The position numbers and the translations under genes are program-made. Below are positions 51,301 to 63,300 of a DNA stretch of 64,000 nucleotides, piece after piece. Position 1 is the first letter of the stretch, and every line of letters begins with the position of its first letter. Under the pieces are notes generated by a model that was not told where the DNA came from, did no database searches, and saw only the letters and a program-made list of their open reading frames with translations. Source of the DNA: Phocoena phocoena. Lineage: Eukaryota > Chordata > Mammalia > Artiodactyla > Phocoenidae. The DNA is taken from the NCBI RefSeq assembly GCF_963924675.1, contig NC_089226.1:39821124-39885123 (forward strand). The letters are read 5' to 3'.

Positions 51301-54300
51301 ACATGTCATCTGGGAAGCTTGCTAAAAATGTGGATTTTCAGGCCCCACTCATGAAATTCTATTCACTAGGTCCAGTGAGGTGCTAGGGAATCTGCATTTT
51401 GTCGAGTCCCACCCAACATCCAAGATGACACGGAAGCAAGTGATCCTCAGGTCAGTTTGAAGAACACTGAGAAGCTTGGTGACAACCTTCCTTCTGCCCC
51501 CAGGGACACATGGGGACGGAAAGGGGACTGAGAGGCAAGTGACAGCAGAAAGCAGATGGTGATGGCCTTTCACACCTAAAATCAATCAGCCAGGAGAAAA
51601 ACCAATCCTTCAGTTTACTAACCCAGACACCTGCCTCTTTTAAGTCTGGCGGTGGAGGCTGGGAGTGGGTACAGAAAAAGAAGAAAAGGGAAGAGGCACC
51701 TGCCCTGCAGCCACTGAGACATCACAACCCTTGAGTCCTTTGTCTCCATACAGATGATACTGGATAGCAACAGAGGTGCCCGTCTGAGGCCGTGATGGAC
51801 CGTGGTGTGTATTATTGCACAAGTACATGAAAGGATATGGAAAATTTCCCTAAAGATGACACTGCTGCTGGCACACTGCCTACAAAATGGTTAATACTTT
51901 GAATATCCAGGCTCTACGATGACACGCATCATTAGCCTAAATTAGATTCACATTTAAGGCACTTTACTTCTTGAAGATGATACTGAAGACCTGCATGCAC
52001 ACGGGAGAACTTGCCGGCAGCTCCCTCGTCAGAGTGACAGTCATCTTTACAGTCTCACCTCTTCGAGTTTCACTTGACAATTCCACAACCTGAAAAAAGA
52101 AGTACTTAAAATGCACTCTACGGATTAACCTCAAGCACACAGAACGTGCATATGCTAAAGCCGTCCCAACTTAATAGGCATAACAAAAACGAAACTGCAG
52201 GTGTTGGTAATGTAATAATCTGATGATTACGTTACGTTTGGAAGGGTTTTTTCGCTGTATTTTGCTAATACCAGAAAAGCAACACATCTCTTTCCTCTCG
52301 AACTTCTTAATAGAGAATCAAAACCGGCCTCGGAGTTCAAACATTCAATCCAAAGAGAATCCAGAGCAGCGGTTCTTGACCTTTCTGGGGAGTGGGAGTG
52401 GGAAGACAGGTCACAACCTATTCTGAGAGTCTGATCAAAGTTACAGACATTCTCCAAAGAAAATATCACATGTGTATATATAGCAGCAATGTATATAATG
52501 TACCCATTTTCAGACGTTCATGGATGCCCAGAAGCCTACTAATGAACTTTCCTGCCCATCCTGGGTTCATGGATTTCAGAGGGAAGCCTCTCAAAAGTTC
52601 ATTCAAAAAAACAGAGGAACAGAGAAGAAGAAAGCAAAGGATAGGGAACAGACGAGAGGGAAACATAAATGTGGAAAGAGAGAGGAGAAAATGGTGAAAG
52701 TTTAAACAGATATGAAATCTGATTTTATTAACTTTTGTAAGGTCTAGAGAAATCCCTAGGGTTCTTATAATCTGGAACAACGTTCTAACAATTATAATGA
52801 ACGCATGAATAGGTCTTTATACCAGATGCCTAACCAAATTTAAAGCTCTTCAGATCAGGGAGGGCTCGGGATAGATTTCTGGAATAAAAAACGACAAATC
52901 AGTCAGTAAAAATCTATGATCAAGGGTTTTTCAGAAGGGTAAGGAATTACAAGAGGTCAGTTTATTAGCAGGCATTTATGTATTTTACCCCTACTTTCCA
53001 TGGTGAAAGTGTCGTTTTAATGGCTTTTAGGTTGAACCAAGAATGTAGGGCAGGGATAGTTCACTTCAGGGAAACAAAGAGAAATGTGTCCTTTCACAGG
53101 GGATGAAATATTTCACTGAGGCATTTCTTGCTTCAGATAGAACTGTAGAGAAGTCAGAGGTGGCGAGTTGCGGGAAGAGCTTATCAACATCTAGAAGTCT
53201 AATGGGCAGGAGATGGGGGAGCAGCACTCAGACTGCTGCCAGTATCTCAGGACAAAGGCGTAAGCCAACAAAGTATGCTGGGATGAGTGGCTGGCAGCAG
53301 ACGGTCCCCACTCAGAGCTTTATTCAGGAACCCCACTCTTAACAGCCACCAAAGAGCAAAATCGGCAGCACCCCCTGCACTTCCCCCACCAAACACCACT
53401 CCTCTTCGCTTCCCGCCTGTTGTGCATCCCACACCCTCACTCTCAGAGTGCGCTTTCACTTCCTCCTCTCCATCCACTTATCTTAACGGGTTGGCAAGCC
53501 TTCGCCCTTCGACACCAGCGATTTCTCTGCTCCATTTCAGCTGTTCCAATACCAATATTTACCACCGAGCCCAAGAGCACGTGACGGGGAGTTGCACAGA
53601 CCCTGGTTCTCTGCCTCTTGCAGCCTGCATGTTGCGGAGCAAGTTACTGCAACTCTTTAAGACCTTTTCCCATCTCTAACGTGGGAGTGAGACCAGGATA
53701 ATGAAGATTAAATGGGATAATTCATGGATCTTATCCCTATCCGTAGCAGTGCTTTGTACCTCGTTCGAGTTCTTTCGACAGCCTGCCCAGATTATTCCAG
53801 CGGCACTTTATTAATCGTCCCACTTTGTTCTGTCAGCCATTCAACAGGATGTGATCAGTCACTGAAATGTTACATGGCTCTATGGAAACTCTCCTCAAAG
53901 GCTTCAGTGCCCCACGGAGGACAGTTCCTGTTCCTCAGCAGGACATTCAAAGTTCGCCCTACCTTTGGAGCCACAACTTGCAAGCCTTCCCAGCTAAGCC
54001 TGAACAATCAGAAGTTTCTAAACTATGCCCTTCACTTCCCATCTTTGTGCCTTTGCTCCTCTGGTCCTCCCCATCTCCCCTTTCATTAATTCAAATCCTG
54101 CCCAGGAGATAAATTAATGGCCATTCCCACTGAAGTGCCGTGCTGGGAATAACCTTTCCTTTCATCACCTCTTTTTGAAGACCTTGGGTAAGACACTTAA
54201 CCTCTCTAAGGCTCTAGGGGTGATGAGAGGATTAAATGAGTTCATGCATACAGCAGCCTGGCAGAGTTAAGTGCTCATCAAATGTAGTCCAGTGGTAGGT

Positions 54301-57300
54301 GGGACATAAAACACAGATCTGCTCATCTCAAGAGAGCTGTGCTGGGGCTAATCCAGAGAACAACCAAGCAGAGCACCTAACGCCTCGTAAATGCTCGATA
54401 AATGCTAGCATAACAAAACCACTAATTATTATTATGCCGCTTATGTCATTCTATCTTGCACTGAATTTATTTGTAAATAACTTCAGTACTAAATTGAAAT
54501 GTTTTTGACAACAAGATCCTTGTTTTATTGATCCTGGTTTCCTCCAAGGTGCCAGCACCCTGCCTGGTACACAGTAGGCTCTTTATAAGTGCAGAGGGAA
54601 TGCATGAGAGTGGCGAATAGATGTGACCGGTGACAGCAACCTGGGTCGTGGCCACAGATGCACAGATGGGGTCTGAAAGACAGTGGAAGGCCAGGAGGCA
54701 GCAGAACAGGACTTCTAGAGCTGCACTATTTGGGGGTGCAATGAGTGAATCAGTGGAGGGGCTCTTTCCATGAAAATAAGCATCCTATAAAGTGTGTAGG
54801 GGATGGATGGGAGCACAGGATTAAGCCTGAGTCAGTATTAAGACCAGAAGAAAAAGATGAGACTAGCAACCTTTGTTAGAACAGTTTCTTTTTACTATCT
54901 CATTTTTACTGTCATTAGATGGCAGGTCATATGTTGATAGAAAATAAGACAACACTCTTCTGTCTAAATCTAGTATCCCCTCTGTCTGGAAGACAGAAGC
55001 AACAGGTCTGATCTGTCACACCTCGTTTTCACCATCTATTTACTCCCTGCATCCTCATTAGACTCCATGCCCAACAATAAGAAGATGTGTGGCGTATACT
55101 ACATGCTCACTTTGAAAGAGAAATGAGTAATACTCACTTATTCCTAGCATCTGTAGAGTAAAATTCCTCCATTTTCATTAGGTAAAATTGAAGAAAGCTG
55201 GACCATTCAAGGGGGCTATATGATTTTTAATATATCCAAATTTCCAAACTGTTACTACAAATGTATTTAGAAGAACAAGATCTTTAATGATAGTAATGCC
55301 CTTGAAATATATCATTTAAGTACGAGAGGCCATATTAGCATGCTATCAACATCTAGTCATAGGACAAAATATTGAGGGATCAATACGGACTCATGACGAA
55401 TAAAAATGTTTCTAAGTTTACAGATCCAGATTTTCCAAGTCCTTAAATTTAATCATATGGTGTAATTTTTAAACTCCATATTCAGATGAAATAAACACTC
55501 AAGTAGCTCCTATAAATCTCACAGTCTCATAAAAGGAAAAAGGTTCCAAGAGTGCTCAGAAACATACTTCTTGAGGAAATTAACAAAGATACACATGGAA
55601 TCTAGAAATTTACATTTATGCTCTTGGTGTTCAAAATGCTGAACTTAAAAAAAAAAAAAAAAAAAAGATTAAGCTTTCCAAGGGATAGAAGCGTCAAGTT
55701 TTAATCCAATACTCTGTTTTAATTTTTCATACAGAAACCAGTTCTTTCTCGTAATTTTCATACTGCTTTAGAACAAAGCGTATGATAAAAACCTCAATAA
55801 CAATACCTTGATTTTAGGGCTAAAAATGTGGAAGGCGTAAAAAAAATAATAAAATAAAGGGCTATGAATCTTGCAATTGCCATATCCAATGGTCATAACC
55901 ATTAAACATATCCTTAAGATTGACATAAATAACTCCTATTTCATATGATGGAACAAGTCATGAAAGAAATGACAGTTTTAGAATCAGGATTGATGTAAAG
56001 TTCTTTGGACACGTGGACACAATGTGCAGGAGCAAAAACATGTAGAGTAAATTTAAAGCTCTTAGGCCATAGGCTAAATGGTGTTTTTTAAACTTTTTTT
56101 TTTTTTTTTTTTTTTGGCCACACCCTGCAGCATGTGGGATTCTCCAACCAGGGATCAAACCCGTGCCCCCTGCGTTGGGGGCTCGGAGTCTTAACCACTG
56201 GACCACCAGGGAAGTCCCTGTTACTTAAACTCTTGCCAATTTGGGCAAAGTTGAAAAGGATTCCTATTTCAAGGACACTTTGCCTTTAAAAAAGTAGTTG
56301 AAAAAGCAGTGTTTGTATTACAGCTCTTCTTTTTTAAATGCCAGACCATCAGCTTCTTAATTAAGAAATCAATCCTGATGAGGTCTTAATTAAGAAGTCT
56401 TTCGCTCTCAGGCATGGGAATAAGAAAGAGAAAAGGAGTGAGTGACGTACTCATTCCAACTGTCATGAAAATCAGCTAACCTCTAAAATCTACATGAAGG
56501 AGTATAAATATATGCACACATGTGTGTATTAAAAAATTAAAAATACCATACCTTTTCATCTAGCTTCTGGGAGAGAAAAAGGATGACACCATCAAATGCT
56601 TTTGCTTTGTTGGAAAGTTCCGTGTGACTATACAGCAGGGCAATTCTCAGCCTTCTAGATTCTATATCTGGACTGTATGTCACATGATACTGGTATAGCT
56701 GCCAGTCCTGGGGCAAGTCTAAATTAAAAAGATTTGTGACCAGTTTCACAGGTATTCCACTGGAACCTGAAGAAAACAAAGAAAAAACATGTTTTAACCA
56801 AAAAAAACCCATCGTGTTCATATTAATCACAGCATTCAAAAAATGTATTTGCATATGCATAATTGTTGCTAGAAAGCAAGGATTCTTGTTCAGTGACACA
56901 AGGTAAGCTCTAGTAACCAACTGCCTGATAACCTTTGGAGCCCTGCAAGCAAAAGGATCCTGTGTAAGGCAGGCCTCATAAGAACCTGAGAGCAGACGCT
57001 GACATTCTTGTTTTGGGGAGAAAAGAAACATCTGAATTCCACTACCCCAGGACTCCTTCCAAAGCTTGCCTTCCAGCTGATTCTCAAATCGATCAAGTAA
57101 GCATTTTGTAACCAAGCAGGACCCCACGGGGCCTCCCCCATATCCTCTGCTTTAGCTCCTTGCTGAAGTATGTAGGTAATAGTATCTGGTGTACATTTCC
57201 TGAATTGTTCTACAGATTCTAAAACCCCTACCAAATGGAAGAAATTAACTACTTGATGACCATGAGCTCCCTCCAGACCTACTGGCACCTAAGGATTGAT

Positions 57301-60300
57301 AATATTAACCCGTTACCTCACCATCAGCCAACCAGAGAATTGTGCAGGAGCTGATCACAGACCCTGGGGCGCCCCTCTTTCACTTTGCCTTTAAACATGC
57401 TTTGCTGAAACCCTTCGGGAAGTTTGGGCTTTTTGAGCACTAGCCGTCCTAGACTCCTCGTACAGCGCCTCACAATAAACGCTGCACTTTCCTTCACCAC
57501 AGCCCAATGTCAGTAGATTGGCTTTACTGAGCATGGGGGAAGGGACCCAAGTTTAGTTCAGTAACAGTTTCAGATGCTGCTCTGGAATTATGGTGCTCTC
57601 AGATTATAAAGAAACTCTCCAGTTTTTATCATGAATACAACCCCCATCCTCTTGGAAATCCAGATAATCAAAAGTTCACCATACTCTGGAAAATTCTGAA
57701 ATCACTTCATTCAGTGATTAGATGGCTCTGTAGGTCCCAGCAAAGCCCCCCCAGAGATAAGGGGGCGACTGGGGATGGAAGAAAAAATTTTACATCTTCC
57801 CTGTGTGAGAACAGACAGGGCTCCGGGCTTCTGTTTTTTGCAGGCACAGGGAGGCCATGTGGGCTTCCAGGAATTCCATCCCCTACAGAATTTTTATTCA
57901 CCTCTTCAAAATCTACAGGACAAATTCGGAGATGGCCACGATGTAGCTGGTCAGTGCCCAGTATGGCATAAACTGCATCCAGGACAGACTCCAGGAGGGC
58001 ACAAAGGAAGTACTTCTCACCTCTCCTTGGAGGGAATCATCCAGTGTTCATCTTATAGGAAAGAATTATCAAATAGTCACTATTTGCCTTTCTGGTGGAG
58101 GAGGTGGAAACATGAGCCCTGAGGTGGTGAGGAAGAAAAAGTATCATGTATACCTTACGTAGTATTCCCTCAGTTTTGACCTGTGTATATACTGAGAAAT
58201 AATGCACAACCTAAAAGGTAAGAGTTACGTTTTATTCAGCGGACAAAACTGAGGGCTTAAGCCCAGGACACAGCAGCTCAGTTCTGAGGGACTGCTCCCA
58301 AGAGGTAACGGAAGAGCCAGGATACATAGGACTTTTTGCAACGAAGACCGGAACATCATAAGATTACTTTTAATTAAGTAAAACCATATGTCTCCAGTTA
58401 ATGAATTCAGCGCTTTTCTATGTTCAGGAAGATGCAAGAGTCTGGGCTCACTGAAATCATTCCTTTGATATGCACCTCAGCTATCTGGGGCCAGTGTCCT
58501 GTTCTTTCCCACCCTGAGTCTCCTTAGGGTGCATCATTGGAGGGTGGCTGCTGTGACTGAAGACTTGGCGGCCGGCGCCCCGTCTGTCTCCATCCTGAGT
58601 TCCCTCGGGGCTCACCGTGGGAGCGGCTGCTCAGCTTCATGGCTGCAACATCTTTTGTGTACTGATAAGGCAGGCGATATTTTTTTCATTGACGTGCAAA
58701 TATCCAGTAGGAACAAGGAATCTTTGTGCTATTTTAATTAAAGAAAAGGGTTTTTTTTTTTTTTGTTCTCCCAGAGGACATGGCAACATATTTTAGCTGC
58801 TCCTATTAATGGACAAAGAGAAGTCATCTAGAATATCAGAGCTGGCAATACCCTTTAAGACCACTTACAACAGTGTGTTCCAGCTGTAATCATGACCCAT
58901 TAGTGCTGCAGTTATGAAAGTAAGTGAGGTGAACCGTCATGTTTCATAGAAAGACTAGAATACAATAGAATGGATCGGAGTGTGCTGCCCATAGGAAGGG
59001 CAAGCATTGTTTCATGAAACTTTGTTTCAGTTGCGTTTGTGTAGTGTGTGTATGCTGGAGAACAATTTATGTACTTATTTTTGCTGCATGGTTTGAAAGA
59101 GTTTGAAAAAGACTGACCTGCATCAGTGAGTCTTAACTTTTAGAGGGAGTTACAAAGCCTTTTGAGAATCCTATGGAAACAATAGGCCTACTTTTCCTGA
59201 AAATACACATGCAATCCTAGGTTAAATTTCAGGGGTAAGCCCAGAATCTCCCTAAAGAATTCCCCAAAGAGGCTACATTTTTCTTTTTAGACCTGAAGTC
59301 CAGAAAGGTTATTCCCCATATAGGAAAAAGGTTGGGAAAGAGACAAAGCATCTTTGCTGACCCCTACCTCAGGTGTAAGGAGAAAAGGTTTTCAACAAGT
59401 GAAATGTAGTTCTGGAGAAAATGTTACTCTTTCTATTAATGAAAGAGAATTAAGGCTAAAACAACTAGTGCCTAGATAATGCTTGAATATAGCAGATGTT
59501 CAATACATATCTTTTAAGGCAATATATGAACTTGTATATTTTATTAAATTAAAATTTCTTAAGCAAAATTTGGTAACATTAAAAAAAAAAGTAAGAAATT
59601 CCCTGGCAGTCCAGTGGTTAGGACTCTGTGCTTCCACTGCAGGGGTTCTGGGTTCAATCCCTGGTCGGGGAACTAAGATCCCACAAGCAGCATGGCATGG
59701 CCAAAAAAATAAATAAATAAAAATTTAAAAATAAGTAACATGAAGACTGGGTACCTCTTTTGCAGTCTCTCACATGGGCCAATTTCTCTCTGGTACAGAC
59801 ACTCAAATCCATCATCTCTCGTCTGATTTTCCCAACTCTTTCCTTGAAGGTACATCCAGCATCACCAAAAGATAGACCACCTTCACCTAAAATATGAAGA
59901 GAACACCAAAATGTTATATATTATTAATACTACATACATCAATAACATTTCATGCTAGTGATATCATTTACAACTACCATATCAAAAATGCATCTAGGGC
60001 TTCCCTGGTGGTGCAGTGGTTGAGAGTCCGCCTGCCGATGCAGGGGACATGGGTTCGTGCCCCGGTCTGGGAAGATCCCACATGCCGCGGAGCGGCTGGG
60101 CCCGTGAGCCACGGCCGCTGAGCCTGCGCATCCGGAGCCTGTGCTCCGCAACGGGAGAGGCCACAACAGTGAGAGGCCCGGGTACCGCACAAAAAAAAAA
60201 AAAAAAAAACAACATCTAGAGGGAATTCCCTGGCAGTCTAGTGGTTAGGACTCTGAGCTCTCACTGTCAAGGGCACCAGGTTCAACGCCTGGTCAGGGAA

Positions 60301-63300
60301 CTAAGATCCCGCATGCCGCTTGGCAAAGCCAGGAAAAAAGATGCATCTAGAACCAAAGCTCAGATTTTTGTAGCTTTTAATAAAACTGGCCCACATTGCT
60401 GAAAACAGTCATGACTATACAGAAGTCTGCAGCCTGAAAGCTGAAAACTGTGAAGGAAGCATGGCGTGTTTTGTTAGAAATAACAGACTCTGAGTTAGTC
60501 CTACCTCATAACATTTGGGGCTGACCTGATTCTCCTCTTGGCTAAGGAGAAAGCTCTATCTCCCTATATCCCACTCCACACCCATTTATGGAGGGCTGGT
60601 CTCCCTCCTGTAGCTCTTGTGTAACACCCAAAGAATTACAGACTAAGATTGGCCACATCAACTTCTGTACAGATTGGGGCTGAACCTCTCCCCCTTCTCA
60701 ATCACAGGAAGAGAAATGCCCATACACTGCCATCAGTGTTTATGCTACATCATTCCCCTGAGAATGAAAGTCAGCACGTCACCTTGGGACGTGTCACTTA
60801 CTGTTAGGTTCTAGAAAATGGGAAATTAAAATCTGTTTCCTGATGACTATTTTCTTTTTTAAATGAGTACAAAAAGATGCTAATTTTTCAGATACAACCT
60901 TGGCACTTTGAAATGTGAAAATATAAATTTTATATTACAGAATTATTACTACAAAGTAATGTGGCTAATAGTAGGACAAACCTCTAGGCCACTGACTTGA
61001 CCACTGTCCTTTGATACAGTCACCGTATGCAACTACCCCAAATGGCGCTACCCACTTGCCCAAAACTGCTGTCCACACCCTTCTCAGTGGAGTTGGAGTC
61101 TCCCAGGAAAATCACAAAATTTATTTAATTTTTTAAAAATTCGATTATTCTCACTAGATTGTCCATATCATTTACTGCTCTTGGTTTCAAAAGATGTTTG
61201 ATGGTTTCTAAAAATTCACTCTACCATATAACGGTAGTTCCCAGAGTCTGGGGGTGGGAGGGGCAAGTGAGGAGTTCTTGTTTAATGGGTACAGAGTTTC
61301 AATTCTGTAAGATGAAAAACTGTTCTAGAGACGGATGGTGGTGATGGTTGCACAGCAATGTGAATGTGCTCAATGCCACTGGACTGTACACTTAAACACT
61401 GTTAAAATGGTCAACTTTATATTATACCTATTTTACCACAATTTTTAAAAATAAAAAAAAAATCAGTCTACCCTCAAAGGATAAAGAGTTTCCATCACTT
61501 GCTAGTCACAAGAAGGCACAGCAGATGCGAAGGAAATTCCCAAAGAAAAGCTGGAATAACACTTGAATGGTGGCAGTAGGGCTGGAATTACAGGACATTT
61601 CTACTGTTTAAGCCACCCAGTCTGTGGTACTCTGTCATGGCAGCCCTAGCAAATTAGTGCATCGGGCATGCCAAATTATACTGTGTGGTAGGGGCTACTT
61701 GGACTAGCACGTGGACAAGTATCTTGAGGCCAAACCTGGATCTGCAGGTAAGAGAGCCACCACCAAATGGTGAGGTCTACCGTGGGCGGGGAAGGAAGAA
61801 GAGAGAAGGGGCAACAGGCATGTGAGGTTACTACCATCCCTGCAAGGCAATGGTATTGGCATTTATGTGTCACAAAGAATTTAAAAATACGTTTTCAAAA
61901 TTATTCAGTAAACAGACAGAATCAGAAAAGCTGGTTCCCTAATATCTGGGGGTTCCCAACTGCTCAGCAGCATCAGGAAATTCAGGGGCAGATTCTGTGC
62001 TTGGAAGAGTCGCAAAGAAACACAACAAACACAGGGGGACCCTTCAGAAAAGCAAGATAAGACGCTCAAGAAGCGAGTGCTGCTGAAAGGCTTAGTAGAG
62101 TCACTCCTATTCCATTCAGGTGGGACGCAACTGGATGGAACAGACAGAGCTGCACTTACATTTCTGTGAAATCCTGCTGGTTCCCACGTGGTCACTGCTA
62201 GAAGATGCTTCACTGTCACTAAGAGCAACAGACAGAGGCTAAAACGGGGAAAAAATATTTGGTCAGATTTAAGATGTTAAGTCATAAACCAAAACTTTAT
62301 CACAAGATGAGAATGGTATCACGTCCTATGACATTTGATTACCGTGAGCTAGGAAAAGAAAATGTTGGCAGGTAAGACGCTTGAGAGAGGAGAAAAGATT
62401 GCCCATTTCAGAATAAAGATAAGGACGAGCTACGGTTTTCCCCATTCATCAGTCTTTGATTTCAGTGCCAACTGTGAGCCAGATACAGCCCTTAGCCCCT
62501 GGAGGTGGAAAGAGGCAGAGGTGTGATCCTTGCACCCGAGGAGCTCATCAGAGCTCCTCTGGAAGGTGGTACAGGTGATCGCAGACCTCATGCTCCTGTA
62601 GCCTTCAGACATGGGGCCTCTGATGTGAACCTATTTGTAGCAAGAAAATAAACTGAGCCCAGAGGATCTGGGCCACCAGCTCAGATGATGACTCTCCTGA
62701 ATAAACTGCTCCAAAAGTTCACAAAACAGGTGAAGGGAACCATTAATATTTTCTCTTCAGGGTAATTACTTCTCTGTTCAAGAAGGTATAAATCAGCCTG
62801 CTAAAAAAAAAATGGATGATACCAAGAGAAGACCTCTCTATGAGAGTAAAGGCATAGACTACTCACTTGAACACTTCTGGTCTAAGATATTGCTCCAAAT
62901 ACTGAGTTTTTGCTAAGTATTGCTCCAAATACTAAATGTAACATCACTCAAAAATTGCTGGTTTGCCACTCAATTCAACCTAGTTGTCTAAGTCTAATAA
63001 GGAGCGCTATGCACAGTGGTTGCTCAAGAAACAGTGGTTGATTCTAAACTTCATTTGTGTCTGACATTATTTCTTTTTATATATAAATTATTGAGACAGA
63101 TCATATTAGATTATATACCACATAATGGTACCTTTGAAGGGACAGCCATTTTCACGAGGAGACTTACAAACGAATGAAGTAATTAAAACTTAATGATAAA
63201 GACAGGAATAAAGACGCTGACCTACTGGAGAACGGACTTGAGGATATGGGGAGGGGGAAGGGTGAGTTTTGACAGGGCGAGAGAGAGTCATGGACATAGA

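Noticed and set aside
56537..57127. 196-codon open frame containing PIWIL4 exon 4
   Set aside because: Only 56552-56766 is coding; the rest is intron 3 that happens to stay open. The splice acceptor and PIWIL4 alignment start at 56766.
58529..58741. 70-codon plus-strand open frame with GC-rich content
   Set aside because: Lies in an LTR-like repeat; no start context, splice sites or known domain.
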